A stretch of DNA of 64,000 nt from NCBI GenBank assembly GCA_023053685.1, contig JALIGW010000001.1, positions 50,015,859 through 50,079,858 on the forward strand. The letters are read 5' to 3'. Each line of letters begins with the position of its first letter. Position 1 is the stretch's first letter. This DNA comes from Diadophis punctatus similis (taxonomy: Eukaryota > Chordata > Lepidosauria > Squamata > Dipsadidae). Under the pieces are notes generated by a model, which was not told where the DNA came from, did no database searches, and saw only the letters and a list, made by a program, of their open reading frames with translations. The translations under genes and the position numbers were made by a program. Below are positions 58,720-64,000 of this stretch, piece after piece.

Positions 58720-59530
58720 GACGGAGGCTCTGCTCATAGTCACTCATGACTTGGTCACCTCCCGATTAGACTATTGCAATGTGTTCTACTTGGAAGTGCC
58801 CTTGAAGAGCATCCAGAATCTGCAACTGACCCAGAATGCAATAATGCAGTGCATGGAGTTCTGGATACATGTCCATCAGGGGCGGGTTGCTTACTTACCA
58901 ATACTGGTGCACTGCGTGCGCATCTCCATGTTTCATGCACGCGCGTGCTCGCTACGTGCGTGCGCCCCCTTGCGCGATTTTGGAGAGATTTTGCTTCTGC
59001 ACATGCACGGAATCAAAATCTTGCCAAAATCTCATGCGTGCATGCGTTCCCTCCCGAGATTTTGCTTCTGCGCATGCACAGAAGCAAAAAAGCAGAAAAA
59101 TTCTTTAAAAAAGATGGCGATGCACGCAACTGTCCGGTGAAGACGGCACCGGAACAGTGGCATGCAAATTGCGTAATCGGCAGGTCCCTACCGGAGCTGC
59201 GTACTGGACCGCACCGGTAGGCACCCACCCCTGATGTCCATGTAATACCAGTTTTGTGAGTTGCACCAGCTCCCAATAGGTTTCCAAGTGCATCAAAATG
59301 CTGGTTGTTATCTTTAAAACCCTGCATAGCACAGGTGCAGATTTCTTATAAGACTGATGTCTGTAACGATCTAATTAAATCAGATTCCGCAGGGTAGGTA
59401 TACTTCTGTCAAACATCAATTGTTTAAACCCAAGAGATATAATTTTGCAGTACCTGCCCTATGGAACAGCCACCTCCCAAATGATTCAGATGGTCCCAAC
59501 TCTATTAGCCTTCCATAAGATTGGGAAAAC
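58720..59530 (+). mobile_element. L2 LINE 3' fragment split by a hAT element
   Basis: 58725-58868 encodes LTRLDYCNVFYLEVPLKS-type L2 sequence. It resumes at 59242 with TAATACCAGTTTTGTGAGTT and CACCAGCTCCCAATAGG, then the C-terminal segment with CTATTAGCCTTCCATAAGAT. It is older than the hAT copy inside it and heavily mutated. Confidence 0.78.
58877..59233. mobile_element. Nonautonomous hAT element, 8-bp TSD
   Basis: Left end CAGGGGCGGGTTGCTTACTT, right end CACCGGTAGGCACCCACCCC then TG. Exact duplication ATGTCCAT (58869-58876 and 59234-59241). The interior has CpG-rich TGCGTGCGC runs and paired AGATTTTGCTTCTG motifs. Same family as 19418 and 17608. Confidence 0.92.
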
Positions 59531-59539
59531 CTGGCAATT

Positions 59540-59870
59540 CCCCCAGATATTGAGGTCAGGATTTCAATTGAGTCCAGTATGTATGCTTTACAATGTGTTA
59601 CGGACAAGGTTTGCTTGGTGCCTCAATCACATTGTGTCATGTTGAACTCATTTTACCCTACTCCATTTTATGATTTTCATGGATTTCTTTTTGGATTTTA
59701 TTATCAATCTACATTGTAAGAAATTTTGGAACAGCACTTCTGGAAAGCAAGATGGTTACATATTAAATGATCACATAAACAGAATCTAAAGCAATTAAAA
59801 GGAATATAATTGTAGGAAGTTTTTTGTTATATTCATAGCAAAGACATGCTCAACTGTGTTCATCTGTTGC
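59540..59870. other. Noncoding sequence, no gene seen
   Basis: Nothing recognised beyond possible L2 3' UTR remnants at the left. Confidence 0.4.
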
Positions 59871-59879
59871 ATTCCCCGT

Positions 59880-60135
59880 TTTTTAAAATCAATTTCTGCC
59901 TGTTAATTGTAGCCATGGCTAAGTCATCAAACTAATGCCTTGGGAAATCTGACACGAGTAATATCATTAGTAGTATTTAAGTTGATTTAATAACATTAAT
60001 GAAAATGGTAAACATTACCAGAAAAATAAATGATCCACTATATTCTGGTGTGAATGAAGTGTTAGATTATTCTACTGTTCTACTAATGCAGCTTGACAAA
60101 TCTAATTGGCTTCAGAAAAGCATTACTGACTGAGA
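59880..60135. promoter_or_regulatory. Candidate conserved noncoding element
   Basis: Dense in homeodomain-like cores: CTGTTAATTGTAGCC, TTGATTTAATAACATTAATG, AAATCTAATTGGC, and ATGGCTAAGTCATCAAAC, which carries a TGAC/GTCA-type core. No repeat hallmark or coding frame. Inference from texture only. Confidence 0.3.
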
Positions 60136-60139
60136 TGAC

Positions 60140-60605
60140 AAGGAAGGAGGGAGAGTAATATAATATTCCATAGTAGAAAGATCCATGCCATACAGGAAGG
60201 TGCATTTATTCTGTAAAATGATGGCCAGTCCTAGTTTAAGCAGGGATCAGCTATTTACTGGATTCACACATAATTTTCAAAAATATTTTTGAACACATCA
60301 TAGGTTGGATCTGTATATTTATATCCATATAATTATTTCAACTATGATTAAGCCACAAATATTTATTCATTCATTCTTAGCTTGTCACAATTACTCTACT
60401 GGCAATGGGGTTACAATCAGTTATTTGTAGTAAAGCATTTACAGTATCAACAGTATGAGTTAATAAAATGATCCCAGGTTATAATTCCAAAATCACATCA
60501 AAAATATAAGTTCAAACAAGAAAACAATGAAATTATTGCATTTAAGCACCAAATTCTGACATGAAAACTGAAGAAATATACAAATGCAAATATAATCATG
60601 CTGAA
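60140..60605. other. Noncoding sequence, no gene seen
   Basis: Nothing recognised. Confidence 0.5.
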
Positions 60606-60615
60606 GGGCCACTAG

Positions 60616-60919
60616 CAGTGGTGAAATCCAAAATTTTTTTACTACCGTTTCTGTGGGCGTGGCTTGGGGGCGTGGTGTGGCTTGGTGGGCGTGGCAGGGG
60701 AAAGATACTGCAAAATCTCCATTCCCTCCCCACTCCTGGGGGAAGAATATTGCAAAATCTCCATTCCCACCCCACTCCAGGTTAAGGATACTGCAAAATC
60801 CCCATTCCCTCCCCACTTGGGGGCCAGCCAGAGGTGGTATTTGCCGGTTCTCCGAACTACTCAAAATTTCCACTACCGGTTCTTCAGAACCTGTCAGAAC
60901 CTGTTGGATTTCACTCCTG
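60616..60919. mobile_element. Nonautonomous hAT-like element, GTGGGCGTGGC family
   Basis: Starts CAGTGGTGAAATCCAAAATT and ends GGATTTCACTCCTG. CCACTAG flanks both sides (60609-60615 and 60920-60926). The interior matches 20421: GTGGGCGTGGCTTGG, three GCAAAATCTCCATTCCC variants and GGTTCTCCGAACTACTC. Confidence 0.85.
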
Positions 60920-60929
60920 CCACTAGAAT

Positions 60930-61725
60930 CCATTAGTCTTATGTTAACTGCCCTTCACCAATGCCACTGATTTTAATTCTCCTAAAACTGATTTCTGTGT
61001 TCTTGGGAGTATGATTGAGATTACATTAAACTACAATTTGCTATTATCATGGTTTGACTAAACCATTGTCGAATCAAATGACATCCCTGCAGTTTGATAC
61101 AAGGTGTTAATTAGTCTCAAATTATTTATTTTTTATTCAATCCTATGCATACTTACTTAGAAGTAAGCTCTACAGAGTTCATTGGATTTATTCCCAGGTT
61201 AGTCTGTATAGGATCACAGCTTCAGTTTAATATTAGTGTGTGATTTGGTGAGGTGAGTATCATCAATGAAACACTATTTTTTCCTTCTCTCATGAATGGT
61301 TTTTTAGACATAGACTTGTGGATTTATGTGTAAAATAAATATGTACATCCTGAACTTTCATTCTTACCTAATTGTCCTCAATTGCTTAGAAGCACAAATT
61401 GTTGAGCTAACAATTTCTGTAACAAAATTACAAATACCTGTTCCCAAATGAATAAAAGAATAGCATATAAACTTTCTATGTGGGTAGTGTAGGAAGAAAA
61501 ATCCAGTTCCAGTTCCAAGCCGGGAATAAAATGGAGGCTGTTTAAGAAAGAAAGATCCATTTATTGGTGAACAGAACCAACACACACACAGCATGCAGCT
61601 CTGGGACAGCTGACAAAATGGAGTTGAGAGTAGGGTGGCTTTTTATACCTTTTTTATTTCTATGGGGTCATGTAGGGGTCATGGCTGGCTCTATAGGCAA
61701 AAGAGGAAATGCAAATCCTAGGTCA
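60930..61725. other. Noncoding sequence, no gene seen
   Basis: A short (CA)n occurs at 61580-61590. Nothing else recognised. Confidence 0.5.
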
Positions 61726-62699
61726 GGGGTCGGGAACCTTAAAAACTCAGAGCCATTTAGACCCGTTTCCCAGAGAAAACAAAACACCTGTAGCCACAAA
61801 ACCTGGGTGCGCGTGGCCAACTCAATGTCACTCCCACCAAGTCACATGACACCCCCCCACCACGCCTACCCAGGTTTTATGGCTCTGTTTTCTTTTCTAT
61901 GGGAAACAGGTATCTCTCTCTCTCTCTTTTCCCATCTCTTTTTCTCCCTCTCCCTCCCTCCCTCTCATCTTTCTTTCTCTCTCCCTTCCTCCCCACCATC
62001 TCTCTCTCCCTCTCTTTCTCCCACCTCTTTCTCCCTCTCTCTCCTTCTCTTTCTCTCTGTTGAGGAACGATCGCCATCCCCAGCGTAGGCTTCCCTTCGG
62101 GTGACCCTCCTCCCCCTCGTGACTCCCTGGCTGGCTGTGGTGCGCGCAGAGACCCCCTCCTCATGCGAGCGCCAAAGCGCAGCAAAGGAGCATGTGGAGG
62201 GTGGGTGGCTGCTCGCTTAAGGAAGGTCTTTGGACGCTGCTTCTCTCCTGCCCTAAGGATCTGGCCATTGCCTTGCCATGATCCATCCCATCCCCCCCCC
62301 TCTTCGGCCGAGCGAGGGCGTAAGCTCCAGCCTGAAGCAGCAGGAAGCGAAGGCTGCCTTGCATGCAAATGTGGCGTGAAGGCAGCTACAGGGCCTATTT
62401 TCTCCTGACCTAAGGATCTGGCCATCGCCTTACTATACCACCACCCCCGCCATGAGAGGAGGAGGAGGGGGAGGAGGGTCGCTGGAGTGAAGGCAGCCTT
62501 TGCTTCCTGCCACTTTGGGCTGGAGATTAATGCCCTCCCCGCTCAGCTGAAGAGCTGCAGTGGGGGTGGACATGGCAAGGCGATGGCCAGATCCTTAGGA
62601 CAGGAGAGAAGCCGTGTCCAAAGACCCTCCTTAAGCGAGCAACCGCCTGCCCTCTGCGTGCACCTTTGCTGTGCTTTGGTGCTCGCTTGAGGGTCTCCC
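61725..62699. mobile_element. hAT-like element with CT tract and GC-rich foldback
   Basis: Left end CAGGGGTCGGGAACCTTAAA with ACTCAGAGCCA is hAT-like. A repeated GTTTCCCAGAGAAAAC / GTTTTCTTTTCTATGGGAAAC inverted pair lies at 61777-61909. A CT-rich tract fills 61913-62062. The right half (62149-62280 with 62571-62699) is an inverted repeat of about 130-bp arms, CpG-rich. The right terminus is missing where the L1 fragment begins. Confidence 0.55.
61913..62062. repeat. CT-rich low-complexity tract
   Basis: Imperfect TCTC/TCCC units, read as Arg/Glu-rich on the minus strand. Confidence 0.92.
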
Positions 62700-62945
62700 T
62701 ATCTTATCTTTTTTTTTAATCTAATGCATTCGGTTATATCGTTGCCTCCATTGGCGAAACCCAATTTGGCAACTTTTCCCCATGTCCATATTAGTGCTTC
62801 TCTTATTTGGTGTCGATAGAAATATGAAGGTGTCTTTTTATGCTTGTCCCATAAGAAGGCATGCCAGCCTGCCTGTAAATCATGTCCTTCAATTAGCACC
62901 CTTTCATTATCTAATTTTATCCACTCCCTACTGGATAAAGCAGTA
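62700..62945 (-). mobile_element. L1 LINE ORF2 fragment
   Basis: The minus strand encodes LQAGWHAFLWDKHKKTP, FYRHQIREALIWTWGKV and FANGGNDITECIRLKKK. This resembles the region of L1 ORF2 downstream of the RT domain. Both ends are truncated. Confidence 0.6.
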
Positions 62946-62949
62946 ACCC

Positions 62950-63515
62950 CACTGCTTTATGATAAAATTTTATCATTTTTATCATTTTTAATAAAAAAAA
63001 TTATCTTGATGATAAAATTCTCTAGTGGGTGAGTGCTGACTTTCCACAGTAGCAAACAACCAAGAACAAATCCATTATGCAGCAGATTTCTGAGTATAAT
63101 ATACATGTGAACTTATCCATGAACAGAGTCTTCTTATACCCATTTGCATGGCTGTAAATTAAAACAGTATGCGAGCCTTTCAACCCTTGAAATGAGCATA
63201 CAAAGAACACACTTAGGTCCTTTGTCCTATTGGCTGACTTTATCCAAATGAGCTGTCAATAGTTTTAAGACTAAATCAGAGTGGATTTGTCAGCCCCCGC
63301 CCCTCACTAGATGATTCTACAATTTTATCAAATTTAGATACTGCTCATCTCACTCTCAATTAGAAGGGATATTAGTTTAATTAAATGTCAATAGTTAAAC
63401 TGAACTGAACTCTATTAATTATCTGACCATAATATCTACATTTCATCAACTGTAACCTCTTTGAAAGAAACTTACTATATGCTTTTTAACCTTCTATAAA
63501 TATCACACGAATAAC
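62950..63515. other. AT-rich noncoding sequence
   Basis: Includes a TTTTATCATTTT repeat near 62965-63015. Nothing else recognised. Confidence 0.5.
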
Positions 63516-63517
63516 AA

Positions 63518-64000
63518 CAACAACAACAGAGTTGGAAGGGACCTTGGAGGTCTTCTAGTCCAGTGTTTCCCAACCTTGTCAACTTGAAGATATCTGGACT
63601 TCAACTCCCAGAATTCCCCAGCCAGCGAATGCTGGCTGGGGAATTCTGGGAGTTGAAGTTCAGATATCTTCAAGTTGGCAAGGTTGGGAAACACTGTTCT
63701 AGTCCAACCCCCTGCTTAGGCAGGAAACCCTACACCACCTCAGACAGATGGTTATCCAACATCTTCTTAAAAACTTCCAGTGTTGGAGCATTCACAACTT
63801 CTGGAGGCAAGCTCTTCCACTGATTAATTGTTCTAACTGTCAGGAAATTTCTCCTTAGTTCTAAGTTACTTCTCTCCTTGTTTAGTTTCCACCCATTGCT
63901 TCTTGTTCTACCCCCAAGTGCCTTGGAGAATAGCTTGACTCCCTCTTCTTTGGGGCAACCCCTGAGATATTGGAACACTGTTATCATGTCTCCACTGGTC
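63518..64000 (-). mobile_element. CR1 LINE 3' fragment, runs off the window
   Basis: The minus strand encodes MITVFQYLRGCPKEEGVKL, RRNFLTVRTINQWKSLPPEV and LEVFKKMLDNHLSEVV, then the CR1 3' UTR and a (GTT)n-type tail (63510-63528 on the plus strand as AAC). The frame is open to the window edge, so it is a young copy. The MITE at 63561 interrupts its 3' UTR. Confidence 0.92.
63561..63696. mobile_element. Foldback MITE inserted in CR1, 8-bp TSD
   Basis: A 136-bp palindrome from CAGTGTTTCCCAACCTTGTC to GGCAAGGTTGGGAAACACTG with centre CAGCCAGCGAATGCTGGCTG. TTCTAGTC is duplicated exactly (63553-63560 and 63697-63704). It must be younger than the CR1 copy it splits. Confidence 0.95.

Noticed and set aside
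61877..62425. 182-codon Arg/Glu-rich minus-strand frame
   Set aside because: Produced by the CT-rich tract and the GC-rich foldback.
62080..62700. CpG island promoter
   Set aside because: Inverted-repeat structure and a hAT-like left end explain the composition; no gene follows.

Overview
The window looks like an intergenic or intronic stretch of a squamate reptile genome, most likely a snake. I find no host protein-coding exon, rRNA, tRNA gene or CRISPR array. The taxonomic call rests on the repeat mix: L2 and CR1 LINEs, LINE 3' ends running into (ATTCT)n pentamer tracts, a Bov-B LINE 3' end, SINEs with a Sauria-SINE-type tail, a young tRNA-derived SINE present six times, many short hAT-like elements with 8-bp target duplications, and a Helitron. 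The unique background is AT-rich and every long open frame I can explain belongs to a transposon.

Layout. 0-11 kb: SINEs, a possible conserved noncoding block (about 1.97-2.6 kb), LINE tails, a foldback MITE and an L2 3' end (7.6-8.3 kb). 11-15 kb: a CR1 3' half with an (ATTCT)n tail, then the most complete LINE, an L2 copy (12287-14977) with endonuclease and reverse-transcriptase coding, flanked by a 12-bp duplication of telomere-like sequence. 16-21 kb: three hAT-type nonautonomous elements with 8-bp duplications. 24.7-25.8 kb: a 1.03-kb hAT-like element carrying a CpG-rich, doubly palindromic 233-bp tandem repeat. 26-36 kb: fragments of a CR1-superfamily LINE, CR1, Bov-B and mariner-like elements. 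38.7-41.3 kb: one old L2 split by at least three later insertions. 42-44 kb: a TIR element and a 5'-truncated L1 with a perfect 14-bp duplication. 46-50 kb: SINE, a possible R4-like fragment, a foldback MITE, and abutting (TTATC)n and (CCTAA)n tracts. 50.6-53.1 kb: a Helitron composite with a broken Rep/helicase N-terminal frame, a second Helitron start, a CR1 insertion and a minisatellite. 55-64 kb: a TIR element folding into a 580-bp hairpin, an L2 split by a hAT element, a GC-rich foldback, an L1 fragment and a CR1 split by a MITE.

There is no operon or pathway here. What the parts do together is record insertion history: clean target duplications and element-in-element nesting give relative ages. 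The least ordinary structures are the palindromic array at 24.97-25.55 kb, the Helitron composite, and the long foldbacks at 55.2-55.8 and 62.1-62.7 kb. Assignments to clades are from recognised motifs and remembered family features, not from database searches.
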